Origin: Bacteroidota bacterium
Lineage (GTDB): Bacteria; Bacteroidota; Ignavibacteria; UBA10030; UBA8401
NCBI GenBank assembly: GCA_020052095.1
Contig: JAGVPT010000073.1
Coordinates: 1 to 34,552, forward strand
Length of the DNA: 34,552 bases
Reading direction: 5' to 3'
Part shown: positions 13,695-22,669 of the stretch, piece after piece
Layout of the letters: the number at the start of each line of letters is the position of its first letter
How positions within the stretch are numbered: the stretch's first letter is position 1
Notes under the pieces: generated by a model
What the model was told of the DNA's origin: nothing
What the model saw: the letters and a program-made list of their open reading frames with translations, nothing else
Database searches by the model: none
Position numbers and translations under genes: made by a program

Positions 13695-16037
13695 ATGATC
13701 AAACGAAGAGAATTCTTGAAATATGTCGGATTGGGAGGTGCGGGCGTCCTAGGTTCTGGATGGCTGCTGGAAAAAGTTCTTTCCGATTCGGACGTTCAGT
13801 CTCTCAATGCCGTTTCTTTGACTAAGCCGGCCGTGGAAAGTTGGGTCACTTCGATTTGTCAGCAGTGTCCCGGCGGATGCGGCATAAAAGTTCGTTTGGT
13901 CGACAGACGACCTGTGAAAATAGATGGCAGCCCTCTCTATCCGATCAATCGTGGAACACTCTGTCCCGCCGGTCATTCGGGTTTGCAGGTACTTTACAAT
14001 CCTGACCGTCTTACGTCTCCCTTGAGGCGAGTTGGAACTCGTGGGGAAAACAAGTGGGAACCAATTTCATGGGATGAAGCGCTCCTGCTTGTTCAAAAGA
14101 AACTAAGTGAACTTAGAGAAAAGCACTTGTCGCACGAGCTCGTCTTTATGGATGGCGATTCACGAGGGCTGATGTCCACTCTCATCAGAAGATTTATGGA
14201 GGCGTATGGATCTCCAAATCATCTTCGGACGAACCTCAACGCTCATTCTGCCGTTTCCCTCATGCAAGGGGGGTCGGGGGAGATTGCCTACGATCTATCG
14301 AACGCCAATTACGTGCTGAGTTTTGGTTTCGATTTCTTGGAAGCCGAAGGTTCGCCTATATGGCTTGCGAGAATGTACGGTCAGCTTAGACAACGTGCGA
14401 ATCGAACGAGGGCGAGAATCGTTCAAGTCGACACACGATATTCAATCACAGCAGCGAAAGCGGATAAGTGGGTTCCAGTCAATCCCGGAACCGAAGGTGC
14501 ATTTGCATTGGGCATCGCCTACGTGATCGTGCAAGAAGAACTCTACGACAAAGAATTTATCGCGAAGAACACTTTTGGATTCAACGACTGGACGGATACC
14601 AAAGGAGTGAAGCATGCCGGCTTCACAACGCTCGTAATGCGAGAGTATTACCCGGAAGCTGTCTCAAGGATCACTGGCGTTCCCATCGAAGATATTATCC
14701 GTGTAGCTCGCGGGTTTGGTCAAGAACGACCTTCCATTGCATTGAGCGGCAAGGGAGCGACCTCATACTCAAACGGGTTCTGGAACGAGGCAGCGATTCA
14801 CGCGCTCAATGCGCTCGTAGGGAATGTTGGCAAACCCGGCGGAGTTGTTCCCCAGCCTGAACCACCGTTCACTCCTCAAGCCGATATTATCCACGACGAG
14901 ATCTCGAAGAAAGGATTATCCCGGCGGAAAATCTCCGAGGCGGGATTGTACACGAATGAGTTTCCAGCCCAGGTTCTGTTCCTCTATCACATAAATCCCG
15001 TCTTCGAATTTTCGAACACCAAGAAAATTATCGACGTCATACAAAAAATTCCCTTCATCGTCAGTTTCTCATCCTTCGTGGATGAAACCTCGGAATATGC
15101 CGACGTTATTTTACCCGATCATACGTACCTCGAGAAATGGCAGGACGACACCGAAGTTCCTGGAATCGGTTTCCCGCACGTTGGAATTCGAAAACCGGTT
15201 GTCGATCCGCTCCATAACACGCGGCATACCGGCGACGTGTTGATTCGACTTGCTCATGCTCTTGGTGGGACAGTAAGTACATCGTTTGGACATTCAGATT
15301 TTCTGTCTCTCATGAAACACTCTTTTAGAAAGATGTACGAATCGGGTAGTGGTTCGGTGGTTTCGGAAGAGTTTGAAGAATCGATGATGATCTATTTAGA
15401 GAAGCGTGGGTGGAAAGTAGAACGCGCAGCGTCATTTGATGAATTTTGGGGACAGCTTGTGGAGAAAGGCGGTTGGGTCGCCGCTCCTCGCTATCCGACA
15501 TCGCTGCCGGATATGTTCCAAACCTCTTCAGGAAAATTTGAATTTTATCTTCATTCATTGAAAGAAAAGTCTCAAAACAAAGACGACCAGCTTTTGTTGC
15601 CGCATTATGAACCTCCGGAATTCATCGGCTTCGAAAATGATTACCCCCTCTATTTTAAAATTTATGATACAAACACACTGTTTGGAGGAACGGGCGCAAA
15701 TCAGGAAATGCTTCTCGAAATGGTGGGACACAGGTTTTATCAGCGGTGGGACAGTTGGGTGGAGATCAACCCTGAGACAGCGGCCGATCTTGGAATCAAT
15801 CATGATGAGCTCGTGTCGATTGAATCCAGTAGTGGGAGAATTGAGGCAAGAGCCAAGCTCTTCCCGGGTGCGATGCCCGATGTGATCAGCATGCCAGTCG
15901 GATTAGGTCACACATCGTACGGCAGATTCGCCAAGAACCGCGGGGTAAATCCCAATGAAATCATCGCTGAGAAGTTTGATTCCGTGAGCAAGACGGCAGT
16001 AAAGTTTTCGACACGGGTAAGAGTACACAAGGTGTGA
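13695..16037 (+). CDS. Tat-exported molybdopterin-oxidoreductase-family protein (QrcB-like)
   Basis: 780 residues of the DMSO-reductase superfamily. A Tat signal (KRREFLKYVGLGGAG) directs it to the periplasm. The N-terminal [4Fe-4S] motif is complete: C55, C58, C62 and C90 (C-x2-C-x3-C-x27-C). The body carries the usual domains and a C-terminal dinucleotide-binding part (WVEINPETAADLGI, SMPVGLGHTSYGRF). After GSPN (172-175), where catalytic members carry a Cys or selenocysteine Mo ligand, there is LRTNLNAHSAVS and no cysteine; S185 is the only side chain resembling a known ligand. QrcB and ActB, which act structurally without Mo, are the best comparison given the flanking pentaheme, ferredoxin and NrfD genes. 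It lies 24 bp after the pentaheme gene and one base before the outer-membrane-protein gene. Confidence 0.88.
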   Translation: MIKRREFLKYVGLGGAGVLGSGWLLEKVLSDSDVQSLNAVSLTKPAVESWVTSICQQCPGGCGIKVRLVDRRPVKIDGSPLYPINRGTLCPAGHSGLQVLYNPDRLTSPLRRVGTRGENKWEPISWDEALLLVQKKLSELREKHLSHELVFMDGDSRGLMSTLIRRFMEAYGSPNHLRTNLNAHSAVSLMQGGSGEIAYDLSNANYVLSFGFDFLEAEGSPIWLARMYGQLRQRANRTRARIVQVDTRYSITAAKADKWVPVNPGTEGAFALGIAYVIVQEELYDKEFIAKNTFGFNDWTDTKGVKHAGFTTLVMREYYPEAVSRITGVPIEDIIRVARGFGQERPSIALSGKGATSYSNGFWNEAAIHALNALVGNVGKPGGVVPQPEPPFTPQADIIHDEISKKGLSRRKISEAGLYTNEFPAQVLFLYHINPVFEFSNTKKIIDVIQKIPFIVSFSSFVDETSEYADVILPDHTYLEKWQDDTEVPGIGFPHVGIRKPVVDPLHNTRHTGDVLIRLAHALGGTVSTSFGHSDFLSLMKHSFRKMYESGSGSVVSEEFEESMMIYLEKRGWKVERAASFDEFWGQLVEKGGWVAAPRYPTSLPDMFQTSSGKFEFYLHSLKEKSQNKDDQLLLPHYEPPEFIGFENDYPLYFKIYDTNTLFGGTGANQEMLLEMVGHRFYQRWDSWVEINPETAADLGINHDELVSIESSSGRIEARAKLFPGAMPDVISMPVGLGHTSYGRFAKNRGVNPNEIIAEKFDSVSKTAVKFSTRVRVHKV

Positions 16038-16038
16038 T

Positions 16039-17025
16039 ATGACAAGATTGGCCAGCGGATATGGTGTTTTCAAACCCGTGAAGCTTTTTTTTGCAGCAGT
16101 GGTGAGCACGATGTTTGCCGTGAGTGAGCTCCATGCTCAATCGCATGCAGTGTCAAGCGAGGCGGCAGGAAATTATTCAGGTGAGTTTTTCGGATTGGCA
16201 GGCACATCAGGATTGCGAAACGGACGCAACGAAATTCCTGATACAATCGGAAGTAAAAACTCAGAGATGGTCTTGCTCTCGACACTTTATGTACCTGTCA
16301 GTGGCGACATCACTGAGTCGTCCACTTTTGCCGTGGGTGTGGAAATTCCGTATTCCCGGAGAATACACACAGAACACGGACGACAACAAATCTCCCACAC
16401 AGGTATCGGTGACATTGTCGTAGCGGGAAAATACGGGTTTACGTTGTATGATGAGTCACCGTCGAGGTGGGTACCGCGAAAGGCGAAGATTGATCTTATT
16501 GGCAAAGTTAAATTTCCAACAGGCGAAGATCACACCACGGATGCTCAAGGTATCGAACTCCCCCTCCATCTGCAGTTAGGAAGCGGCTCGACCGATGTCG
16601 CTCTCGGTGTCGCCTTCCTTACGGAAACAGAAAAGTATTTCATGATTCATGGGCATGCACTGTACTGGATGAACACTTCGGCGAACAACCGCAAGATGGG
16701 CAATGCCATTAATTATGAGGTATCATTCATTCTAGCAGCTCTTGCCGCCAGTGTAGAACCTGTTGGCACGTTTTTGCCGAAAATTGGGGTGATGGGGATG
16801 CACAACTCGATGGATGAGATGAATGGAATGGTAATGAATAACTCCGGCAGTGATGTGCAGGCGCTTTCCATTGGAGTGCAATCACTGTGGAGCTATGTAC
16901 AGACAATCGGATCGTTCTGGATGATTGACGCATCTTATCAGCTTCCGATTTTCCAAAGGATGACGGGTGTGCAGCCTGGTTACATGCCTTCATTCAGTCT
17001 TGGATTACGAATCTTTGTTAAGTAG
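16039..17025 (+). CDS. outer-membrane beta-barrel protein (unknown substrate)
   Basis: 328 residues with a signal peptide (hydrophobic LFFAAVVSTMFAVS, cleavage near HAQS). The mature part is made of alternating strands such as STFAVGVEIPYSRR, KAKIDLIGKVKFPTGED and FLPKIGVMGMHN, and ends in a barrel-closing strand PSFSLGLRIFVK with penultimate Val. The pattern resembles transporter/MetA-pathway-type outer-membrane proteins, which have no firm biochemical role. There are no heme motifs. A Met- and Asn-rich stretch (MGMHNSMDEMNGMVMNN) might bind copper or face the surface; that is speculation. The gene sits between the QrcB-like and QrcC-like genes, an unusual place for an outer-membrane protein and a hint that the membrane complex works with a trans-outer-membrane route. 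Confidence 0.7.
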   Translation: MTRLASGYGVFKPVKLFFAAVVSTMFAVSELHAQSHAVSSEAAGNYSGEFFGLAGTSGLRNGRNEIPDTIGSKNSEMVLLSTLYVPVSGDITESSTFAVGVEIPYSRRIHTEHGRQQISHTGIGDIVVAGKYGFTLYDESPSRWVPRKAKIDLIGKVKFPTGEDHTTDAQGIELPLHLQLGSGSTDVALGVAFLTETEKYFMIHGHALYWMNTSANNRKMGNAINYEVSFILAALAASVEPVGTFLPKIGVMGMHNSMDEMNGMVMNNSGSDVQALSIGVQSLWSYVQTIGSFWMIDASYQLPIFQRMTGVQPGYMPSFSLGLRIFVK

Positions 17026-17033
17026 GAATTGCT

Positions 17034-17726
17034 ATGGCACGATGGGGAATGGTCGTAGATCTCGACATGTGCACAGGCTGCGGAGCTTGCATTGCTGCCT
17101 GCAAAGAAGAAAATAATGTCGCGTACGTATCCCCTGAGGAAGCAGAGAAGGGACGAGCCATCTCTTGGATGCAAATGGTGAACTTCGTCGAAGGTGAATT
17201 CCCCAATGTTCACATAAAATACATGCCTCGTCCCTGTATGCACTGCGATAATCCTCCGTGCATCAAAGTTTGCCCTGTGCACGCAACGTTCAAAGACGAG
17301 GAAGGAATCGTCGGACAAATCTACGAGCGGTGCATCGGCTGCAGGTACTGTATGAGTGCATGTCCGTACACGGTGAAGTATTTCAATTGGTTTGAGCCAG
17401 AATGGACCGAAAGCACAATTGCCTCGATGAATCCTGATGTGTCCTTAAGAAAAAAAGGTGTGGTGGAGAAGTGCACGTTCTGTCATCACCGGCTGCAAAA
17501 GGCTCGTGACAAAGCCCGTGCGAAGGGAATGGAAGTCGTCGACGGTGATTACACTACCGCCTGTGCCGACACGTGCCCCACCCAAGCGATCAGTTTTGGT
17601 GACCTCGATGACCCTAACAGCAACACCGCGCGGCTCTCCAAGAGTAAACGTGCGTTTAGGATGCTCGAAGATCTCGGAACTGAACCGAAGGTATTCTATT
17701 TATCCGAGGGTGAGAAAAATGTTTGA
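17034..17726 (+). CDS. four-cluster ferredoxin subunit (QrcC / NrfC / DmsB type)
   Basis: 230 residues with sixteen cysteines arranged for four [4Fe-4S] clusters: C13/16/19/23, C68/71/76/80, C100/103/106/110, and C147/150/177/181. This is the standard electron-wire subunit linking a Mo-pterin-family protein to an NrfD-type quinone protein. It has no signal of its own; family members are carried out by the Tat-bearing partner, here the 13695-16037 product. It starts eight bases after the barrel-protein gene and overlaps the NrfD gene by 8 bp, so translation of the two is probably coupled. Confidence 0.92.
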   Translation: MARWGMVVDLDMCTGCGACIAACKEENNVAYVSPEEAEKGRAISWMQMVNFVEGEFPNVHIKYMPRPCMHCDNPPCIKVCPVHATFKDEEGIVGQIYERCIGCRYCMSACPYTVKYFNWFEPEWTESTIASMNPDVSLRKKGVVEKCTFCHHRLQKARDKARAKGMEVVDGDYTTACADTCPTQAISFGDLDDPNSNTARLSKSKRAFRMLEDLGTEPKVFYLSEGEKNV

Positions 17727-19056
17727 CGCTACCGACTACGAAGATTTTCCCCTCATCGAACCAATAGAGAATACCGGCAAAGCATTCTATCGGACCGTTG
17801 TCGTGTTGGTGGCGGTAATCGTCTTTGCGCTCTTCATGTATGTGAGACAATTACGGATCGGACTTGGCGTCACCGGCTTAAATGAACCCGTGGCGTGGGG
17901 ATTCTACATTGTCAATTTTGTTTTCTTCATCGGTATCAGTCATGCCGGCACGTTGATCTCCGCAATTTTGCGGCTCTCCAAGGCTGAGTGGAGAAGACCG
18001 ATCACACGCATGGCAGAAGTGATTACGGCAATTGTCCTTGCGATCGGTGGATTGCATCCCATTTTGGATTTAGGCAGGCCTGATAGAATGATGAATATCT
18101 TCCAGTCGGGAAGGTTGCAGTCTCCGCTGCTCTGGGACGTCACCAGCATCACTGCTTATTTTACTGCGAGCACGGTGTATCTCTACCTTCCGCTGATTCC
18201 CGATATCGCCATCTTGAGAGACAGAGGCACGAAGCCGAAATGGTTATATGAGTTCTTGTCGTGGAACTGGAAAGGGACAGAATACCAAAAGAAAGTGTTG
18301 GAGCGGGCAATCAGTATCCTGATGGTAATGGTGATACCGATTGCCATTTCAGTTCATACGGTTATCTCCTACATCTTTTCGATGACGCTGCAACCAGGAT
18401 GGCACAGCACTATCTTTGGGCCTTATTTCGTTGTTGGAGCAATCTTCTCAGGTATTGCCGCACTGCTCATTGTCATGATAGCATTTCGAAAAGTGTTTCA
18501 CCTCGAAGGGTATCTCAAAGAGATACATTTCTCGTACCTCAGTATTCTTCTTCTCATCATGTCGCTGCTCTGGTTCTACTTCACGTTCTCCGAGTATCTG
18601 ACTGGCTATTTTGGTCACGAGCCGTATGAGATGAAAGTGTTTTGGTACAAATTCGCCGGAGAGTATGCGCCATATTTTTGGACGATGATCTTCTGTAATT
18701 TTCTTTTTCCCCTGATCATTTTGAGCAACAAGCGGACACGCAAAATTCCGGGCATTCTTGCCGCTTCGTGCGGAGTCGTTGTAGGGATGTGGTTGGAGCG
18801 CTTAATTATTGTTGTGCCGTCGCTTACCAATCCCCGGTTACCCTATCCTCAAGGGGTTTATATTCCGTCATTGACAGAGTGGAGTTTATTTGCTGGAGCG
18901 CTGTCGGTGTTCGTCCTGGGGTTTGTGCTCTTTGCAAAGTTTTTCCCCGTCATCTCCATTTGGGAAGTACGAGAGGGAAGGGAACGTGCCGTCCGAGAGG
19001 TCACGGAACGGATCGAGAGCTATTTGCCAACACCGCATGGTGCAAAAAGCGGATAA
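17719..19056 (+). CDS. NrfD/QrcD-type quinone-interacting membrane protein
   Basis: 445 residues from the ATG at 17719, preceded by GAGGGTGAG; this start removes a spurious longer frame. About ten transmembrane helices are visible, from TVVVLVAVIVFALFMYV near residue 29 to SLFAGALSVFVLGFVLFAKF near residue 400. Family marks include GFYIVNFVFFIGISHAGTLISA with a conserved His in the quinone-site helix, LHPILDLGRPDR and HTVISYIFSMTLQPGWHSTIFGPYF. Full length and ten helices match QrcD, ActC and ActF rather than the eight-helix PsrC. It should bind menaquinone in the cytoplasmic membrane and pass electrons to or from the ferredoxin subunit. The chain has a polar C-terminal tail (REGRERAVREVTERIESYL). 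Confidence 0.92.
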   Translation: MFDATDYEDFPLIEPIENTGKAFYRTVVVLVAVIVFALFMYVRQLRIGLGVTGLNEPVAWGFYIVNFVFFIGISHAGTLISAILRLSKAEWRRPITRMAEVITAIVLAIGGLHPILDLGRPDRMMNIFQSGRLQSPLLWDVTSITAYFTASTVYLYLPLIPDIAILRDRGTKPKWLYEFLSWNWKGTEYQKKVLERAISILMVMVIPIAISVHTVISYIFSMTLQPGWHSTIFGPYFVVGAIFSGIAALLIVMIAFRKVFHLEGYLKEIHFSYLSILLLIMSLLWFYFTFSEYLTGYFGHEPYEMKVFWYKFAGEYAPYFWTMIFCNFLFPLIILSNKRTRKIPGILAASCGVVVGMWLERLIIVVPSLTNPRLPYPQGVYIPSLTEWSLFAGALSVFVLGFVLFAKFFPVISIWEVREGRERAVREVTERIESYLPTPHGAKSG

Positions 19057-19298
19057 TGGTGATGAATAAAAAAAACATCTTCATAATGCAAATTATCTCG
19101 TTATCACTGATCTGGATTTTTGTCGCCGGCATCAGCGTCTGGATACTGAATCTGTTGAACTTGTCTTTGGAGCTGAGCGACGTTCCTTCAGCCACAATCG
19201 CAATTAGTCTCGTTGCGATTCCAGTCTTTGTCACTATCGCGATAGTGCTGACCTACGTATTCGTTGGACTACAGAGAGGAAATTCTCAAGACCGATGA
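19056..19298 (+). CDS. small two-helix membrane protein
   Basis: 80 residues from the ATG at 19056, which overlaps the NrfD stop (TAATG); a second in-frame ATG at 19062 is equally possible. Two hydrophobic helices are visible (IISLSLIWIFVAGISVWIL and ISLVAIPVFVTIAIVLTYVFV). No motif is recognised. Its place in the tightly packed operon and the overlapping start suggest an accessory subunit of the Qrc-like complex, comparable in size to the small ActD/ActG-like or QrcD-associated proteins. The 23219 gene encodes another small two-helix protein that is not clearly homologous. Confidence 0.7.
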   Translation: MVMNKKNIFIMQIISLSLIWIFVAGISVWILNLLNLSLELSDVPSATIAISLVAIPVFVTIAIVLTYVFVGLQRGNSQDR

Positions 19299-20695
19299 TG
19301 ATGAATTACCATAGAAAAGAAACCTTGCTGCACTGTTGCGAGTCCGCATTCAATCGGAACGGCCCACCCTCTCGCGGCGGAATTGAAGATCGTATGCTAG
19401 AAGCGCGGCCGAATAACCTCTCTTTTGCCACAAAGACTCAAAGACACAAAGAAAAACATTTCAAATTTGTAAGTCTTTGTGACTTCGTGCCTTGGTGGCG
19501 ACACTTTTCGTCCACGTCTTTGGCGATTTCGTCCCTTGCTGTTTTGTTACTTCTCCTTCTCTCTGCTCAGACATTCTCCCAAGAAATGCAGCTCCCGAAG
19601 AATTCTCTTGCTGGTCAGAAATTATTCACTGCTAAAGGTTGTGTTAGCTGCCATTCCATTATGGGGCAGGGCGGAAAGATTGGTTCTGATTTAGGAAAGA
19701 CACAAGCTGGGAAAAGCCCGATCGGTATTGTCTCGATGATGTGGAATCATGCATCGGATATGACACGCGCGATGGAGAAATCGTTTGAGATGCCGAAGTT
19801 CACGGGAGAAGAAATGGGAGGCCTTATTGCGTTTCTCTACTTCTTGAATTATTTCGACGAACCTGGAAATGCAGATGAAGGAGCGAAAACAGTTTCTGAA
19901 AAAAGATGCATGACGTGTCATGCCGTTCGGGGTGAAGGTGGAAAGTTCGGTCCGCCGTTAGATAAGATGAATCAATATGCCTCACCAATATTCTTGGCTC
20001 AAGCGATGTGGAATCATGGGAGTGGAATGTCGGGGACAATGAAGAAACTTTCTGTTGAACGTCCATCGCTTCAAGGTAAGGACATCGCGGATCTGTTGGC
20101 GTTTATCCGCAGCATCAGTCAAATAAAAGTCGCGGAACCCATCTATATGCTTCCGGGTGAGCCTGAGGCGGGAAAGAAATTATTTGAATTGAAGAAATGT
20201 ATTCAATGCCACAAAACAGGTAATCATGGGAGGGGAATCGGACCCGATCTGACAAAGAAAGAATTCAATATCGGGGCAACCGAGATCGCTGCGAAGATGT
20301 GGAACCATGGCTCAAAAATGTCTTCAAAAATGAGTGAACTTCACATCGATCAGCCAAAATTTCACGGTAGTGAAATGGCCGATGTTATAGCCTATCTGTA
20401 CTTTCTCGGATTCCGGAGCCAATCAGGAAACATCGACCGTGGGAAGAAGATTTTTTCTGAAAAGAAGTGCTCAGAGTGCCATGCGATCAGAGGTGAAGGA
20501 GGGAATGTCGGTCCGGACTTAGCAAAGTCGATGAATGTATCCAACTTCATTGCCGCTGCTGCTGCGATGTGGAATCATGGATACAACATGCGACAGCTAA
20601 TGCAGAAAGTGAATATCCCGATACCACGATTCACGGGGGAAGAGATGAACGATCTTCTTACATACATCCGTTCTCAAAAGTTACAAAAAGAATGA
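19295..20695 (+). CDS. tetraheme cytochrome c with four tandem class-I-like domains
   Basis: 466 residues. Four homologous units of about 90 residues each carry one heme site (CVSCH 116, CMTCH 204, CIQCH 301, CSECH 391), a G-GxxGPDL loop, a conserved MWNH segment and a GEEM/GSEM..LIAFLYFL helix. Met or His in the MWNHxxxM stretch is the likely distal ligand. A hydrophobic export helix lies at about 75-95 (LAISSLAVLLLLLLSAQTFS), unusually far from the start. Residues 45-69 (ATKTQRHKE...DFVPWW) are encoded by a dispersed palindromic repeat, so the leader has been lengthened. A GTG at 19487 would give a normal signal peptide (MPWWRHFSST...), and which start is used is open. The gene overlaps the small membrane protein gene by 4 bp. 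Confidence 0.85.
   Translation: MMMNYHRKETLLHCCESAFNRNGPPSRGGIEDRMLEARPNNLSFATKTQRHKEKHFKFVSLCDFVPWWRHFSSTSLAISSLAVLLLLLLSAQTFSQEMQLPKNSLAGQKLFTAKGCVSCHSIMGQGGKIGSDLGKTQAGKSPIGIVSMMWNHASDMTRAMEKSFEMPKFTGEEMGGLIAFLYFLNYFDEPGNADEGAKTVSEKRCMTCHAVRGEGGKFGPPLDKMNQYASPIFLAQAMWNHGSGMSGTMKKLSVERPSLQGKDIADLLAFIRSISQIKVAEPIYMLPGEPEAGKKLFELKKCIQCHKTGNHGRGIGPDLTKKEFNIGATEIAAKMWNHGSKMSSKMSELHIDQPKFHGSEMADVIAYLYFLGFRSQSGNIDRGKKIFSEKKCSECHAIRGEGGNVGPDLAKSMNVSNFIAAAAAMWNHGYNMRQLMQKVNIPIPRFTGEEMNDLLTYIRSQKLQKE
19427..19499. repeat. 73-bp imperfect palindrome of the CACAAAG/CTTTGTG family, in frame
   Basis: The left arm GCCACAAAGACTCAAAGACA pairs imperfectly with the right arm ending GACTTCGTGCCTTGGTGGC. The unit is fully open in the frame of the tetraheme cytochrome and lies before its export helix. 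A relative with the same ends sits inside the gene at 25870. Confidence 0.85.
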
Positions 20696-22665
20696 TGCGG
20701 CCAGGCAGCTTGAAAATAGTTTTCACGCGGGTGCTGTTGGCTTCCCTGCAGTTCGTCGTCGTCTTTTTTATTAATGGATGTGATGAACGCTGGAAGACTT
20801 ATCAGGAGCAATATTATGAGATCAGCTCTGCAAAAAATTCCAGCATAAAAATAGTGTCGCAGGTCAAAGAAAGGGTTATTCGGAACGCCGATCTGAAAAT
20901 CAGCGACAAATGTGTGACGTGTCATCTGGGCGTGACCGACACATTGATGATAGGCGAAAAGGTCCCATTCAAAAAGCACCCGGGAAAATATCTTGGACTC
21001 CATCCGCCTGAGACGTACGGCTGCACGGTGTGTCATCGCGGGCAAGGAGATTCGGTTCGTGAAGAGATAGCACACGGCGACGGCACTAGAGACGCTGTCC
21101 TGAAAGGCGACCTGATCGAGCTTTCCTGTTATGTGTGTCATCGAGAAAAAATACTTGAAGGATCTCCCGTCGTGTCGCGAGGCAAGCAATTACTTTTGGA
21201 CAAGAACTGCGTCGGATGCCATCTGATCGACGGTCTGTCCCCGATAAAAAGAACGGGACCAACTTTGAAAAGCATCGGCAGCAAAGTGAGAAGGAAGTGG
21301 CTCTTCAAGTGGTTAAAGAATCCGAAAGATTGCTTGCCGAATGCAACGATGCCGAGATTCGAACTGCTGGATGAGCATGCCGATGCGCTCGCTGCGTACC
21401 TCATGACATTCAAGGATGTCGATATTGAGAGTGCAAAAGAAGTTTCTGTTGGAGATAGCAAGGAAGGTGGAAACTTAGCAAGGTTGGTTCGTTGCATCAG
21501 TTGTCACCCATTCAACGGCACGGGGGGACATCTTGCTCCGGACCTCGGCAAAATTGGAAACAAGGTGAACAAGAAGTGGCTCGCTGCGATGTTGAAAGAC
21601 CACCGACGGTTCCAGCCGGAGAGCACAATGCCTCAATTCAATCTTTCGGATGGCGATGTAAAGAATCTTGTCGCGTGGCTAGCGGAGGAGTTCACCGATT
21701 ATGAAATCGCCGAATCAGAGATGCAAGATTCGACCAAGGAGAAAAGTGATTCTCTATCGATCGACATCGGCCGGCGAATCTATAAAGAGCTTCGATGTTC
21801 CAATTGTCACGATCTTCGGGGAAACGACGACTGGCTTGAGTTGGGCCCCGTGCTGACGAAGACCGTCAACAAAAAAGTTGACAAAATTGATTTTGGCAAC
21901 AGCACAATTCCGCGGACTCTTCCTGACTACATCTTCGAAAAAATCAGACGTCCTAAAGTGTTTGCCACAAAAACAAACTTAATGAAAATGCCGTCTTACG
22001 ACATCTCAGACGAAGATGCGAAAGACATGACGCTGGCCTTGCTTAGTTTTGCCTCCACGAAGATGGATACAGGAAAGTACGTCGTTGCCCAGAAAGAGAC
22101 GACGCCTTTCGAACCGCAAGGGGAGGCAGGAAAACTCGTTGAGAAGTACAAATGCTTTTCATGCCATGCAATAAAGGGGCGCGGTTATAATCTTGCATAT
22201 GATCTCTCTCTTGAAGGAAGCCGACTGACGAGGGACTGGCTGTATGATTACCTGATGTTATCGTACTCGATTCGCCCAATCCTTGTTGAACGTATGCCAG
22301 TGTTCCGATTTAAGTCCGAGGAAGCGAAAGTGCTCACCGAATACATTATGGAGAAACTAGTAAGCAGCGATCTTAATAACAGCGTTGTTAACGGAGCTAC
22401 CTCTGAAATGATTGCGCGCGGTAAAACACTTTTTGATGAAAAAGGATGTATGGCATGCCACATTGTTGGGGAAAAAGGTGGATACGTCGGACCAAGTTTT
22501 ACGATTGGAATTCCCATTGGCAACAAATTGCAGGCAGGATGGGTGTATGCATGGTTGAAAAATCCGCAGGCGATTAAACCGGACGTGCTTGAGCCGAATT
22601 ATGGTTTCTCAGATGAGGATGCAAAGGCTCTCACGACGTATCTCATGAGTCTGAAGAAGCGATGA
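20692..22665 (+). CDS. octaheme cytochrome c lipoprotein
   Basis: 657 residues from the ATG at 20692, overlapping the previous stop by 4 bp. A lipoprotein signal ends at FFING-C30. Eight CxxCH sites follow: CVTCH 74, CTVCH 111, CYVCH 146, CVGCH 173, CISCH 268, then CSNCH, CFSCH and CMACH. The first three sites form a compact multiheme head; the later five each sit in a class-I-like domain with a (K/R)xWLxxxLKNP and MP(R/Q)F pattern, where Met is the likely distal ligand. It is a clear paralogue of the 27922-29865 octaheme protein along its whole length (compare EKLVS...ERMPVFRF with ERMPNLFL). Probably attached by lipid to a membrane leaflet in the periplasm, serving as electron conduit. It is not related to octaheme hydroxylamine or tetrathionate reductases. 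Confidence 0.88.
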   Translation: MMRPGSLKIVFTRVLLASLQFVVVFFINGCDERWKTYQEQYYEISSAKNSSIKIVSQVKERVIRNADLKISDKCVTCHLGVTDTLMIGEKVPFKKHPGKYLGLHPPETYGCTVCHRGQGDSVREEIAHGDGTRDAVLKGDLIELSCYVCHREKILEGSPVVSRGKQLLLDKNCVGCHLIDGLSPIKRTGPTLKSIGSKVRRKWLFKWLKNPKDCLPNATMPRFELLDEHADALAAYLMTFKDVDIESAKEVSVGDSKEGGNLARLVRCISCHPFNGTGGHLAPDLGKIGNKVNKKWLAAMLKDHRRFQPESTMPQFNLSDGDVKNLVAWLAEEFTDYEIAESEMQDSTKEKSDSLSIDIGRRIYKELRCSNCHDLRGNDDWLELGPVLTKTVNKKVDKIDFGNSTIPRTLPDYIFEKIRRPKVFATKTNLMKMPSYDISDEDAKDMTLALLSFASTKMDTGKYVVAQKETTPFEPQGEAGKLVEKYKCFSCHAIKGRGYNLAYDLSLEGSRLTRDWLYDYLMLSYSIRPILVERMPVFRFKSEEAKVLTEYIMEKLVSSDLNNSVVNGATSEMIARGKTLFDEKGCMACHIVGEKGGYVGPSFTIGIPIGNKLQAGWVYAWLKNPQAIKPDVLEPNYGFSDEDAKALTTYLMSLKKR

Positions 22666-22669
22666 TCGC

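Noticed and set aside
16768-16783. TGGCACGTTTTTGCC, a sigma-54-like match
   Set aside because: It lies inside the outer-membrane barrel gene and its spacing is off by one base from the consensus.
17458-17718. Upstream extension of the NrfD frame by 87 codons
   Set aside because: It overlaps the ferredoxin gene in another frame; the ATG at 17719 has a good ribosome-binding site and gives the family's usual N-terminus.
13098-19056. Full alternative complex III (Act)
   Set aside because: Only one NrfD-type gene is present, and no ActD or ActE-like gene accompanies it in the expected order; Qrc is the closer match.
20692-22665. Octaheme hydroxylamine, nitrite or tetrathionate reductase
   Set aside because: There is no CxxCK active-site motif and the heme domains are tandem class-I-like with Met ligands; an electron carrier is more likely.
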